Below, piece by piece: positions 54,798 through 64,000 of a stretch of 64,000 bases of DNA. The notes under the pieces are model-generated. The model saw nothing but the letters and a program-made list of their open reading frames with translations. It did no database searches and was not told the DNA's origin. The DNA is from Ligula intestinalis (Eukaryota > Platyhelminthes > Cestoda > Diphyllobothriidea > Diphyllobothriidae): positions 18,868,046 through 18,932,045 of the forward strand of contig JAYGXS010000004.1 in NCBI GenBank assembly GCA_036362985.1, read 5' to 3'. The first letter of the stretch is position 1. Each line of letters opens with the position of its first letter. Made by a program: the position numbers and the translations under genes.

Positions 54798-56800
54798 ATG
54801 AATGCTCAAGTATGGAACAAAGCCTTACTCAATTACAACCCAAGTCTTTGCTATGCGGGAGATGGAAATGTTTCCGTTGGGAAGATGGTGGAAGTTTGCG
54901 GGCATTGTCAGACGAAAAAATGGACTGTTGAAACAAACGGCATGTGCTGTTCTAACGGCAAATTTCTCCTGCATAACTATCCCCATTCACCAGAAATACT
55001 CCAAACATTGCTTGCTGGTGATACCGACGACTCGAAAAATTTCCCTCAAACATTAGAAAACACAACGGGGCGTTTCAAATGACCTCTGTTGTTGCCAGCA
55101 TTTTTCACGATGTTGGATGTATGCCAACCTGTAAGGGTGGAAGGCCAAGTTTGCCAACCAATTGGATCATTACTACCTCCTCCAGATGGCAAGCCGAAAT
55201 TTCTACAGATAAACATCGTAGAAGACATCAACCTGCAGACTCAAAGCCGATCCTGAGTGTAATCAGACTTGAAGCATCACATAATATTGTCCCTTCAAGA
55301 CATGCTAGACCAACGCAACAGCTACGTTAACAGTTTTAAGTCCGCCTTGGAGATGCACGCTTCCATTGACTTAACTATTGTCATAGATGCTGATAAAAGT
55401 CCTCGTGGAGAACCTCAAGGAAGATTTAATGCTCCCGCATGCAATGAGGTGGCCGTTATTATGTCAGAAACACAGCACGGCAACAGGGATATTGTCTTGA
55501 GAAGGAGAGACGATATACTGCAAAGGGTATATGAGCCACACCATTAATACAAGGCCTTCAAATACCCTCTCATGCATGTTAATGGTGAAGACGGTTATCA
55601 CATCCGTATACTTCAAATAGGCATCCATAAAAAAGTCAGTTGTAAAGCCTTCTACTCATATCGCTTTATGGTTCGAGAACAATCTTACAACCAACTTTGT
55701 CGATTCAAAACATTGTTCCTTCAATTTGCTGTTGATATGTTTGCCAAAATGGAAACAGAGCGACTTTTCCATTTTCGCAAACACCAGGAAGAACTTCGCG
55801 TGTACAACTACATCCACTATAGAGACAATATCCTTACTGATGTTCGTGATAATGCTGGTTGCGGTCAACTTTTTATCTTGCCGTCAAGCCACATTGGGTC
55901 TCCTCGCTATATGCATAAGAGAACTCAAGATGTGTTGGTTTACGTTAGACATTTTGGACGCCCGGATCTATTCATTACGTCAACTTGCAACCCATAATGG
56001 CCTGGAGTTACTGGTGAGCTGTTCCCCGGTCAAATGCCAAAGGATCGCTATGATTTTTCCGCGCGGGTATTCCAGCTTACTTTGAAAACCATGATGAAAT
56101 GCATCACAAAATTCAAACTTTTCGGTGACGTTTAGTGTCATATGTACATTGTAGAGTGGCAAAAGAGAGTACTGCCCCACGCTCAAATTTAGGTCGGGCT
56201 AAAGGAAAAACTACACTTTTCTGAAGTTGACAAATTCATGTGCGCAGAGTTGCCTGACCGGTCCGTTGACCCTGTTCTGCTTGAAACGATCAAAACTTAA
56301 ATTATGCATGACCCATGTGGTCATATAAATCCCAACAGTCCTTGCATGACGGATGGTAAATGTACCAGGATATATCCCAAGTTATTCCTGGTACAACTCA
56401 GACTGGTGGCGATGGTTATGCTCTCTACAGAAGGCGACAACCTGAGATGGGCGGACTTGAAACACTTATCAATGAAAGGCGAACCGGTGAAGTGGTGGTT
56501 GATAACAGTTTGACTGCGCCGTATTGGCACCTACTGTCAAAAGTATTCAACGCCCACATCAATGTTGAATTTTGCAACTCAGCGAAGTTCATCAAGAGCG
56601 TCTGCAAGTACATCAACAAGGGCTCTGCCTCCTTAACGCAGTTCCATTACTGGAAACGCCACATGTTCTGCATCACAGCTATGTACAAAGAGGGACTTCA
56701 AAGGTATTACCTATATTTCCCTAATAAAACTGAACTGAACATCATTATTTTAAGAGATTCTCTTATACGGTTTACCTACGTAAGGTACAACAACATGTAA
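54798..56800 (+). pseudogene. Helitron Rep (HUH) region, broken
   Basis: Helitron Rep nicks and joins DNA for rolling-circle transposition. Readable parts in order: CGHCQTKKWTVETNGMCCSN (about 54900), YVNSFKSALEMHASIDLTIV (about 55320), RDIVLRRRDDILQRV, then GEDGYHIRI, PSSHIGSPRYMHKRTQDV and GRPDLFITSTCNP (to 55995). After a frame change come LFPGQMPKDRYDFSARVF and VEWQKRVLPHAQ (56178-56186), where the HUH motif His-Ala-His reads His-Ala-Gln. MHDPCGHINPNSPCMTDGKC follows near 56304 and YNAHINVE-type sequence (NAHINVEFCNSAKF) near 56550. There are several frameshifts and stops (for example TAA at 55545-55547), so it is inactive. Confidence 0.82.
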
Positions 56801-56802
56801 GG

Positions 56803-56834
56803 AAGCCCAAGGCGAAGCCGGGCTTGCGCGCTAG
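56803..56834 (+). repeat. Helitron 3' terminus
   Basis: AAGCCC (56803-56808) pairs with GGGCTT (56820-56825) around a short loop, followed by GCGCG and CTAG (56831-56834), then T. A diverged copy is at 10322-10352. Confidence 0.75.
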
Positions 56835-57999
56835 TATATATGAGTAGACCTGAGGTTAGGACCGCAAGAAAACGGGCAATCGACGATAGATCGATAAAGA
56901 AAGCGGAGCCATGAACGCTTAAAACTCTGAACTTGAAATAGTTCAGTATAATTCAGTATATATAAGCGAAATAGGCAGAGCCTTTGAAAACCCTATTTAA
57001 AGATAGATGCTGTCAGATCATGCATGTCATTCAAAGTCATATTTGCATTATATAAATCGTTGTTGTCTACCAAATGTATGACCAGCAAGCAAAGTAAGCT
57101 CAAGCCTTCTTTTGAGTGCGTCGACGCCTTCAGTAAGAACAACCGAATACATTGATTACAGTGGTGCAGTCGTGACAACGATAAAGATTCTATCAGCGGA
57201 AGACAAACGATTCAAAAGAAGCCTCAAACAAGAACTCATCAGAATAAAAATCATAAAATGTGAAAGTAAAGATGGAGAGGTACACAGGATGTCCTGGTTT
57301 TCATGCAGTCAGCTAGGAAGAATGGCAGCTCTCTGCTCATTAACTGTCTTAGAAAATTAGGAATGTATGAGTAGTTTTTGTTAAAGATCAGTATTGCCAT
57401 GCTCACTGAAAAAGGGCAAGGTTGGTTGGAAATAGAGCAGCAATAGACAAACAAGTCATCTTGACTGGGGGTGAACAATGAAGCCGAAGAGAGATGAACA
57501 CCGAAATTCTGTAAACATACGAAAACCGAAATCATCCAAAAAGGACCAGGACAACAATAAACAGTATTATGTTACAACTGACGTCGTATCTATTTATTTA
57601 TTTAATTTGTATATTTAAGGCCCAAGGGGCCCTGTCGTATCGACAAGATACCCAAAGTACTTTAATGACAAATTCTTCCATTATGACAGTGGACAGCCTC
57701 AGATTGTGAACTTGGCCAATGTCTACTACTTGCATTAATCGCTATCGTATTTGGTACTCGCTACTGTTGTATGTCCTCGTAACTTGTCCTTTTAAGGTGT
57801 TTATATTCAACCAGAATTTAATTATTGCATTACGTGTACAATTTGGTTGAATACACACTTTTGCCTCATCTCGTGGGGGCGTGACAACGTGCCTTGAAAG
57901 GCCTCCATACTTGTCATGACTAGCGATTGTTCTGGACAGTTTGCTTAAAAAAGTCCTAAAAGAGACCTCCCCCTTTTAAGCATACTATCGATCACCTTT
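56835..57999. other. Unassigned stretch between Helitron and gypsy element
   Basis: Open frames at 57112-57360 (plus) and 57251-57535 (minus) overlap and show no domain. The 5' LTR of the gypsy element may lie in the right part, but no direct match to the sequence after 62759 was seen. Confidence 0.4.
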
Positions 58000-58240
58000 A
58001 AAAACTCGCTGGACCCGACGACTGGACTTCGCCAGCAACTTTGGCCAACCCTTCTTCGGCGCATGTTGACTTTCTGGCTACTGCTGACGAAGGTGTTCAG
58101 ACTCTGTGAGTCGGTATCGCTACCTTTTTTATATCCTTGTTTCACATCCTTTATCTGTTTACCTATCGTCGTAGCTTGCAGTAGTTTACAATATTTATGT
58201 ATGAACTTCCATTCCCTTCCATTGTCTGCTCGACGCCAGC

Positions 58241-58744
58241 ATGCCACTCGATAAAGTAGCTGAACACGCGGATTGCATTATAGAATGCTACCTTAATGGA
58301 ACTTCATTCCCACTCGTCCAGCAGGTTTCGGTGTCGTCCACTAAGACCGAGCGAGCTATATCACATTCGGAATCATCAATTTTCTATCGTAGAGATTCTC
58401 GATCAACCCCACCCGCCACCCTAGCTCGAAGAGCCTCGTTGTCACACAGAAACGATGTACCGGATCTAAAAGAGACTGAACGTTTGCTGTGCTTACAAGT
58501 TAGCAGCATTTATTCCGTTTTTAACCACCTTCAGTTGGGTCATGGGCAAACGAGCCACCGCAACTCTCAGTCGAGAAGTCGGACGTATGAACCCTTGTGC
58601 TGGTTCCATTGTATGTATGACCCGATGGCATCACGCCATGCAAATACGATAAACAATTACACTTGGAAACTGACTTCGCCAGTCAGTACTGGCGACGACT
58701 GCAGCTGGCCAGTCGTAAACAAGTCCCCTCTATTGCGTTACTGA
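58241..58744 (+). pseudogene. Extra gag C-terminal fragment of gypsy element
   Basis: Parallels the end of the main gag: KVAEHADCIIECY here versus KLADHADRIQQCY at about 59125, VPDLKETERLLCLQVSSIYS versus LQDLKDTVRLLCSQVSTM, then PLCWFHCMYDPMA versus KVCWFH. The run-on STGDDCSWPVVNKSPLLR matches the start of the protease region near 59600. It is a duplicated remnant placed directly before the main copy, with the gag core missing. Confidence 0.7.
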
Positions 58745-58804
58745 CAAGTCTATGGGTTTCCGTCACGTCAGATTACTGGCAAGCGTACGCGTTACGCGTA
58801 CGTC

Positions 58805-59517
58805 GTGCAGTACTTACCGTTCGACATCGCTTGCGCCGTTCAGGATCTCCTTGGTCCTATCGCCAAAGTCAAGCAATATTCTAGATTTAAAAAGGCTATT
58901 CTCGAGCGTACGGCACAATCTGCCGACGGAAAGCTTCGCCAACTCCTCAACAATGTTGAGCTTGGCGACCAAACCCCCTCTGCTCTAATGCGCCACATGC
59001 GTCACCTGCTTGCTGGTCGCACCTTAGATAATTCTGTTTTCCGTCGCATTTGGATGAATACATTACCCCATCCAATGCAACAGGTACTCGCCTCGCTTGA
59101 CGACAATGTTGCGCTGACCAAACTCGCGGATCACGCAGACCGCATCCAACAATGTTACCCCGTACTAGTTCGCACGCTGTAAACCAAGCCTCGACGTCAG
59201 TACCTCAGCATGCCGTCTCCCAGGTTTCGGCCTCACGATCCGACCGTAAACCTGACAGCTGTACACAACGAAAGTCCACTAAATCACTTGGTACCTCATC
59301 CCCGCGGTCTACTTCACCCTCTCAACCGATTCAAGACGTTACAGACAAGAGAGATGATGACCTGCAGGATCTTAAAGATACTGTCAGGTTATTGTGCTCT
59401 CAAGTGAGCACGATGTGTTTCACACTCAACCGGCTTCAAACTGGTCATCCCTCTGCCAACCGCAACCGTTCTAACTCAAAAGAGCGAGCAGACGACAAAG
59501 TCTGCTGGTTCCACTGA
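58805..59517 (+). pseudogene. Gypsy gag, broken
   Basis: Structural capsid/nucleocapsid protein of the retrotransposon. The capsid-like part (58805-59182) includes YLPFDIACAVQDLLGPI, ERTAQSADGKLRQLLNN, ALMRHMRHLLAG and MNTLPHPMQQVLASL. A frameshift near 59150-59180 moves the tail to another frame, where LQDLKDTVRLLCSQVS and CWFH (to 59517) follow, then a stop. The N-terminal part of gag was not found. Confidence 0.8.
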
Positions 59518-59552
59518 ACTTTTGGCCCGGATGCTATTAAATACGTCCCGCC

Positions 59553-60020
59553 TTGGTCTTACGCTCGACGTTCACGTTTAGGAAACGGCACCGCCAGCCA
59601 GTAATGGCGACGACTGGTGCTGGCCACTCGCGACACAGTCACCTGTTTTACGTGACCGAACGTTTCTTGATCGACACAGGCGCAGAGGTTAGCGTTTTAC
59701 CGCCCCTTCGTCATCATCATCTCCAGCCATCGCAGTTTACACTGCAGGCTGCGAACAACACTTCTATCGCTACGTTCGGTCAACGGTCCCTAAGGCCTCG
59801 GGCTTTGTCGCCGCTTCCAATGGGTCTTCATCCAGGCCGACGTCCAGTCGCCTATCATTAGAGCGGATTTCCTGTCACACTTCGGCCTCAAAGTTGACCT
59901 TAAACATCTGAAGTTGCTATATTCTACCACTCCGCTGTTTACTGTCTGGGTATTTTCTCGTGAGCCTTCCGCTGGCATCCACTTGGCCGTGCCAAGCCCA
60001 CCATTTTCTGACATCTTGAG
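59553..60020 (+). pseudogene. Gypsy aspartic protease region, broken
   Basis: LIDTGAEVSVLPP (about 59669) is the active-site motif of a retroviral-type aspartic protease, which matures the element's polyprotein. The second half, with QWVFIQADVQSPII and ADFLSHFGLKVDL (59813-59910), is in another frame, so a shift lies near 59800. Confidence 0.8.
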
Positions 60021-60059
60021 GGATTATCTTTCCTTTTCTAAGCCCTGTCATTTCACGCC

Positions 60060-61345
60060 GTTCGACACCATATCACTACCACCGGCAAACCGGTCCATGC
60101 TCATCCGCGTAGGCTTCATCCTGAGAAGCTGCAAATCGAGAAGAATTAATTCGAGCACATGTTGAATTGGGAATTTATCCGTCCTTAGTCCAGTACATGG
60201 GCTCCACCACTGCACATGCTTCCCAAAAAGTCAGCCGACGATGGCGGCCATGCGGTGATTATCATGCTCTCAATCAAGGTACAGTCCCGGACCGGTACCC
60301 GATTCCCCATGTTCATGACTTTTCCCACATGTTGGCTGGAAAGACGATTTTTTCCAAGAGTGAACTCGTGCGAGCATATCACCAAATACCGGTCGCGGAG
60401 GAGGATATCCCTAAAACCGCCGTTACGACCCCATTCGGCCTGTTTGAATTCTTTCGTATGACTTTCGGTTCGCTAAATGCGGCCCAAACGTTTCTACGTT
60501 TTTTCGATAACATTTTACGCGGTCTATCCTTCACGTTCGTGTTCATCGACGATATTCTTGTCGCAAGCTCGTCACCCGAGGAACACGCTGAACACTTGCG
60601 CCAAGTTTTCGGTCGATTTCAACAAAATGGTCTACAGCTAAACGTCGATAAGTGTCTTTTTGACGTCACTTCTCTGGATTTTCTTGGCCATTATCTTGAC
60701 CAACATGGAATCATATCCCTCCCAGAGAAGGTGCAAAGTGTGTTGTCTTTTCCAGCCCCGAAGTCCATAACTCAGCTCCGCCGTTTCATCGGTCTAATCA
60801 ACTACTACCGGCGTTTCATACCAAATTGCGCCGCCACTCTGGCACCTTTGACGGATCTTTCGAAGTCAAAGACCAAGTGGCTTCAACTTTCACCCAGTGC
60901 TCTTGAAGCATTCGAGACAGTCAAGAAAGCACTCGCGGACGCCACCCTGCTTCATCATCTGAGCACCGATGCTGATACACAGCTTTTTATGACCACCAAT
61001 GCCTCGAACATTGCCGTCAGTGCAGTTCTGCAGCAACAGGTCCACGGACAGTTGCAGCCGCTAGCCTTCTTCTCCCAGAAGCTTCAGCCGGTGCAGACTC
61101 GCTATAATACTTTCTCGCCATTTACCTAGCCATCCGACATTTTCGCCACCTGCTCGAGGGGAGAGATTTCCAGGTCCACACGGATCACAAACCTCTTACT
61201 TACGCCCTCAAAGCTAAGCCAGAGTGATATTCGCCACGTGAAGTACGTCACATTGACTACCTCTCTCAATTCACCTCAGACATACGCTATGTCCACGGTA
61301 ATGAGAATGTCATTGCTGATGCCTTGTCCCGTCCAGAGGTCAACG
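60060..61345 (+). pseudogene. Gypsy reverse transcriptase and RNase H, broken
   Basis: Copies element RNA into DNA. The start ([14 protein letters not shown] then a stop near 60147) and [12 protein letters not shown] lie in one frame; from 60167 a frame of 320 codons continues. Motifs: [14 protein letters not shown], where the motif A Asp is changed to Glu (60362-60364); [29 protein letters not shown] (60542-60568), the catalytic box; [13 protein letters not shown]. RNase H starts near 60990 with [13 protein letters not shown], where the usual Asp is Asn (60998-61000). The frame breaks near 61115-61129, probably by loss of a few codons, and continues as [16 protein letters not shown] sequence and HTDHKPLTYAL, with a TGA near 61226, up to NVIADALSRPEV. 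Confidence 0.9.
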
Positions 61346-62694
61346 CTCTTATCACCAGGTTAGACCTGGCGAAGCTTGCGGAAGCGCAGGCCCTTGATGA
61401 CTCCATCATTGAAATGCTTGCGTCTTCTGTGCTTCAGCTGCGTGAGGCTTCCCTCCCCGTGGCACCAGGCTCTACCGTGTGTGATTTTTCTGCAGGTACC
61501 CCTCGTAATGTAGTACCCCAATCCTACCGGAAGGTTGTTTTCGACCACTTCCACTCGCTATCCCACCCCGGTGTTCGTGCCGGCCGCAAAGTCATCGCAG
61601 CCCGTTTCGTCTGGCCAAAGATGAACACCGACATTGCTACCTGGAACAGGCAGTGCTTAGCCTGTCAAAAGAATAAGGTCCAACGACACACCGTTTCACA
61701 TCCCAGCAGGTTCGCGGTTCCCGACGCCCGTTTTCAAAACGTCCACATGGATTTAGTCGGACCGTTACCCCACTCTCGCGGTTTCACGCACATTCTGACC
61801 GCTGTTGATCGTTTCACACGATGGCCCATCGCCGTTACCTCGGTAGAGAATATTGCCATGGTTTTCCTTACGCACTGGATACCCAACTTAGGTGTTCCCG
61901 CTACCCTCACCACTGACCGCGGAAGTCAGTTTACATCTGCACTCTTCCGTGAGTTCACCAAACTGCTCGGGTCCTCGCATATCACCACCACTGCCTATCA
62001 CCCAGCATCAAACGGCCTCGTGGAACGCCTTCACCGTCAGTTGAAGTCCGCGTTGATGTCCCAAACTGCCCCGCACAACTGGAGCGACAACCTGCCGTTC
62101 GTCCTCCTCGGCATTCGCTCGGCTGTTAAGGAAGACATTCAATGGACTGCCGCCAATCTCGTTTACGGCACATCCTTCCGTTTACCTGGTGAGCTCGTGC
62201 AGTCTTCCTTCGTCACCCCTGACGCCACGAACAACTTCGTGCAACAGCTGCAGCAACGCATGGCTGCACTGCGCCCAAACCCCACACGCGCGACACCTCG
62301 ACGCGTCTTCGTTCACGACGACTTGCACACAACCCCATTCGTGTTTGTCCATCACGACGCAGTTCGCAGGCCTCTTTGCCCACCTTACGATGGTCCCTTC
62401 AAAGTGCTTGAACGGAAGGAAAAATGTTTCGTCTTTCAAAGGGCTGATGCTACTGATACGGTCTCCATCGACAGACTGAAGCTGGCCTACGTTGAATGCA
62501 CGACACAATCACCTGCTCCGTCCACTTCCACGGAACCTTCACCCTGCACTCCACCTGACGCCCCAGCCCACCGCCACTCTCCCCACCCGAACCTACCCCC
62601 ACCCCTCTCACCCCCTCCCACTCCTTCCCCACCTTCCACTCGTTCTGGTAGACATGTTCGTTTTCCTACCAACTTGCGAGACTTTGTTGTTTAA
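61324..62694 (+). CDS. Gypsy integrase region, uninterrupted frame
   Basis: Integrase inserts the retrotransposon DNA into chromosomes. The frame is open for 456 codons to TAA at 62692-62694; the ATG at 61324 is internal to the former polyprotein. The N-terminal zinc-binding HHCC motif is complete (HFHSLSHPGV, then CLACQKNK). The catalytic core has Asp in VHMDLVGPLP (61750-61752), Asp in TTDRGSQFTS (61915-61917) and Glu in NGLVERLHR (62023-62025), a D-D-35-E spacing. A GPY/F-like module (PYDGPFKVLERKE) precedes a Pro/Ser-rich tail ending GRHVRFPTNLRDFVV. It could only be made as part of a polyprotein that is broken upstream, so activity is unlikely. Confidence 0.92.
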   Translation: MSRPEVNALITRLDLAKLAEAQALDDSIIEMLASSVLQLREASLPVAPGSTVCDFSAGTPRNVVPQSYRKVVFDHFHSLSHPGVRAGRKVIAARFVWPKMNTDIATWNRQCLACQKNKVQRHTVSHPSRFAVPDARFQNVHMDLVGPLPHSRGFTHILTAVDRFTRWPIAVTSVENIAMVFLTHWIPNLGVPATLTTDRGSQFTSALFREFTKLLGSSHITTTAYHPASNGLVERLHRQLKSALMSQTAPHNWSDNLPFVLLGIRSAVKEDIQWTAANLVYGTSFRLPGELVQSSFVTPDATNNFVQQLQQRMAALRPNPTRATPRRVFVHDDLHTTPFVFVHHDAVRRPLCPPYDGPFKVLERKEKCFVFQRADATDTVSIDRLKLAYVECTTQSPAPSTSTEPSPCTPPDAPAHRHSPHPNLPPPLSPPPTPSPPSTRSGRHVRFPTNLRDFVV

Positions 62695-63842
62695 CTTTTT
62701 TTCTGCATCCACTTTTGTCGAGCGTTTGTAACCCACCAACGCTCTGGTGGGGGAGTTATGTGGGCTCTTGGCTCAACTTGTGCGTTGCTTTAATTTATCA
62801 ATAACCAATTTTGTTTGAACTCGAATGAAACATAAAAGCACACTTTCAGTTTTTACGCGTGCCAGCAACTTTCTTGCTAAACATTCTCCACAGTTCAATT
62901 CTCTCCTCACCTGCCACTGTTTATTTTGCTCTTCAACGACACCTCTCTGGTGATCATTCTCGTGCTTAGGAGAATCCAGCAACAATTTGCAAACGACAAT
63001 TCTCTCAATTTTCACAATCGCGGCCCAACGAACTTGGATCCCGGTCTTCACGGAGTCATCCTTTGGCAAGTCGACTACTTGACTACTGCTGGCTAGGACC
63101 GTGAAGGATCTAAGTGATTTGTACAATTTCTAATCTTCATCGTCATCCTCATATACCGGTTTTAAATTTTGTCCACTTGAATAGTCTGGTAAATCATCTA
63201 CTAGGAGTTAGACTACCTAAGAGAGTATTCCATTGCGTATTTGCCAAGACGTTTTGTATATTTGTAGTGATATAGCCCCTACACTACAAAGAAGCAACAT
63301 GGTCATCATTCTAAGAACTAATATTCAAAGACACTTTCTTTCGTTAAATACTTTTTATATTTACCTTATTTTAAAGGTTTTGGTGTAAACGTCGAACAGA
63401 TACGCAAATTATGAATTGATCAGTGAAGATATTTAAAACAAGCAATTTAATGACACACTTTTTTCGATGACATTCAATAAATACGTAACCGGTAAAAACA
63501 GACTTTACAGAATATTTTGACTAAAGATAAATTCTTTTATTATATAGAAAGTGGTTGTTTCAAGTTTTCAACTTAACACAATATCTAATTTATTGTTCTA
63601 ATTTAGAGCTCTTTTTACGTCTCTAGAACCACGGCATTATCGAGAAAATGTTATATTCCTTTATGAACACTTCGTAATTCCTTTAGTTAATTCAAGTGCT
63701 TAATAATCCTTAAGCCATTCATTCTTATTTCTTTGTTTTCCTAAATACATTCCCACTGGTATTGGCGTAATGATCAAACTTATACAATTTAAGGAAAATT
63801 ACTTGGTCAACGGCGACCACTGTACTACCGCGGCTCTATTCC
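62695..63842. other. Probable 3' LTR and AT-rich flank
   Basis: A purine tract (62746-62756) precedes TGTGGGCTC at 62759, a plausible 3' LTR start; the LTR end was not located. Beyond about 63130 the DNA is AT-rich with no recognised feature. Confidence 0.45.
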
Positions 63843-64000
63843 AAACCCTGCAGTGACTATGGCTCCTTTGGCGGATCTTCTGAAATCAAAAGCCAAGTCG
63901 TTACAACTATCGGACGCAGCTTTTGCAGCATTTGAGGCAGCTAAGAAAGCACTCGCAGAGGTCCTTAATGTACATCATCTGAGCACACATGAAAATGAAC
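63843..64000 (+). pseudogene. Second gypsy pol fragment, cut by window edge
   Basis: Reads MAPLADLLKSKAKSLQLSD, then FEAAKKALAEVLNVHHLST, paralleling [18 protein letters not shown] and [19 protein letters not shown] at about 60840-60970. This is the region between reverse transcriptase and RNase H of a related copy in the same orientation, continuing beyond the window. Confidence 0.8.

Larger units (their letters stand above)
54140..56834 (+). mobile_element. Helitron remnant (Rep region and 3' end, no helicase)
   Basis: Carries the N-terminal and Rep parts of a Helitron replicase over about 2.7 kb and ends with a hairpin plus CTAG followed by T (56803-56834), the usual Helitron 3' terminus. 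The helicase domain that should follow Rep is missing, so an internal deletion joins Rep to the terminus. The 5' TC end was not found. Confidence 0.8.
58000..62770 (+). mobile_element. Ty3/gypsy LTR retrotransposon, CsRn1-like, degraded
   Basis: Order gag, protease, reverse transcriptase, RNase H, integrase on the plus strand, as in the Ty3/gypsy group. The gag CWFH motif, where other elements have a CCHC knuckle, fits the flatworm CsRn1 group. A purine-rich tract at about 62746-62756 followed by TGTGGG at 62759 may mark the start of the 3' LTR. No pair of LTRs could be matched by eye. The gag end is present twice (58241-58744 and about 59100-59650), so the 5' part is rearranged. Confidence 0.85.

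Noticed and set aside
57560..63200. A clear pair of LTRs for the gypsy element
   Set aside because: A purine tract and TG start are plausible on the right, but I could not align that segment to anything upstream of gag by eye.
1..64000. CRISPR arrays, operons, bacterial promoters or terminators
   Set aside because: No regularly spaced short repeats or clustered genes; spliced gene structure and retrotransposons show that the DNA is eukaryotic.

Overview
This is a eukaryotic, repeat-dominated window. I see no operons, ribosome binding sites or bacterial gene packing. Its one clear host gene is a spliced, minus-strand MAGUK scaffold gene of the MPP2/MPP6/Varicose type (L27-L27-PDZ-SH3-guanylate-kinase-like). 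I assembled it from nine exons between 24344 and 52980, with matching splice sites and phases. The exons give 629 codons plus stop; the 5' end is missing.

Most of the rest is mobile DNA: a hAT transposon, three Penelope-like fragments, an RTE-type LINE, a CR1-type LINE, a Helitron remnant, a Ty3/gypsy element resembling the CsRn1 group of flatworms, tRNA-derived SINEs and many short unnamed repeat families. This mix and the long repeat-filled introns suggest a flatworm, perhaps a diphyllobothriid-type tapeworm. That is an inference from element types, not a proven identification.

Layout. 1-8.3 kb: noncoding, full of short dispersed repeats, including a repeat nested inside another. 8.3-10.5 kb: hAT transposon with one in-frame stop and a recognisable 3' terminal repeat. 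10.5-17 kb: repeats and unassigned AT-rich DNA. 17-20.4 kb: two Penelope-like fragments in opposite orientation, flanked by inverted copies of one short repeat. 20.5-23.6 kb: repeats, then a 414-bp element with about 130-bp inverted arms ending at a 10-N assembly gap. 24.3-53.0 kb: the MAGUK gene; its introns hold a Penelope 3' fragment, the RTE and CR1 LINEs (all antisense to the gene), SINEs and a diverged tandem duplication. 54.1-56.8 kb: Helitron with Rep region and 3' hairpin/CTAG end but no helicase. 58.0-62.8 kb: Ty3/gypsy element, broken in gag and reverse transcriptase but with an uninterrupted integrase. 63.84-64 kb: a second copy of the gypsy pol, cut by the window edge.

The MAGUK protein probably acts as a membrane-associated scaffold at cell junctions. 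All the larger element open reading frames except the gypsy integrase carry stops, frameshifts or changed catalytic residues, so they look inactive. I found no convincing undescribed gene system. The most useful observations are natural empty-site comparisons that fix the ends of unnamed repeats, the long-arm palindrome at the gap, and Helitron-type termini at two loci.
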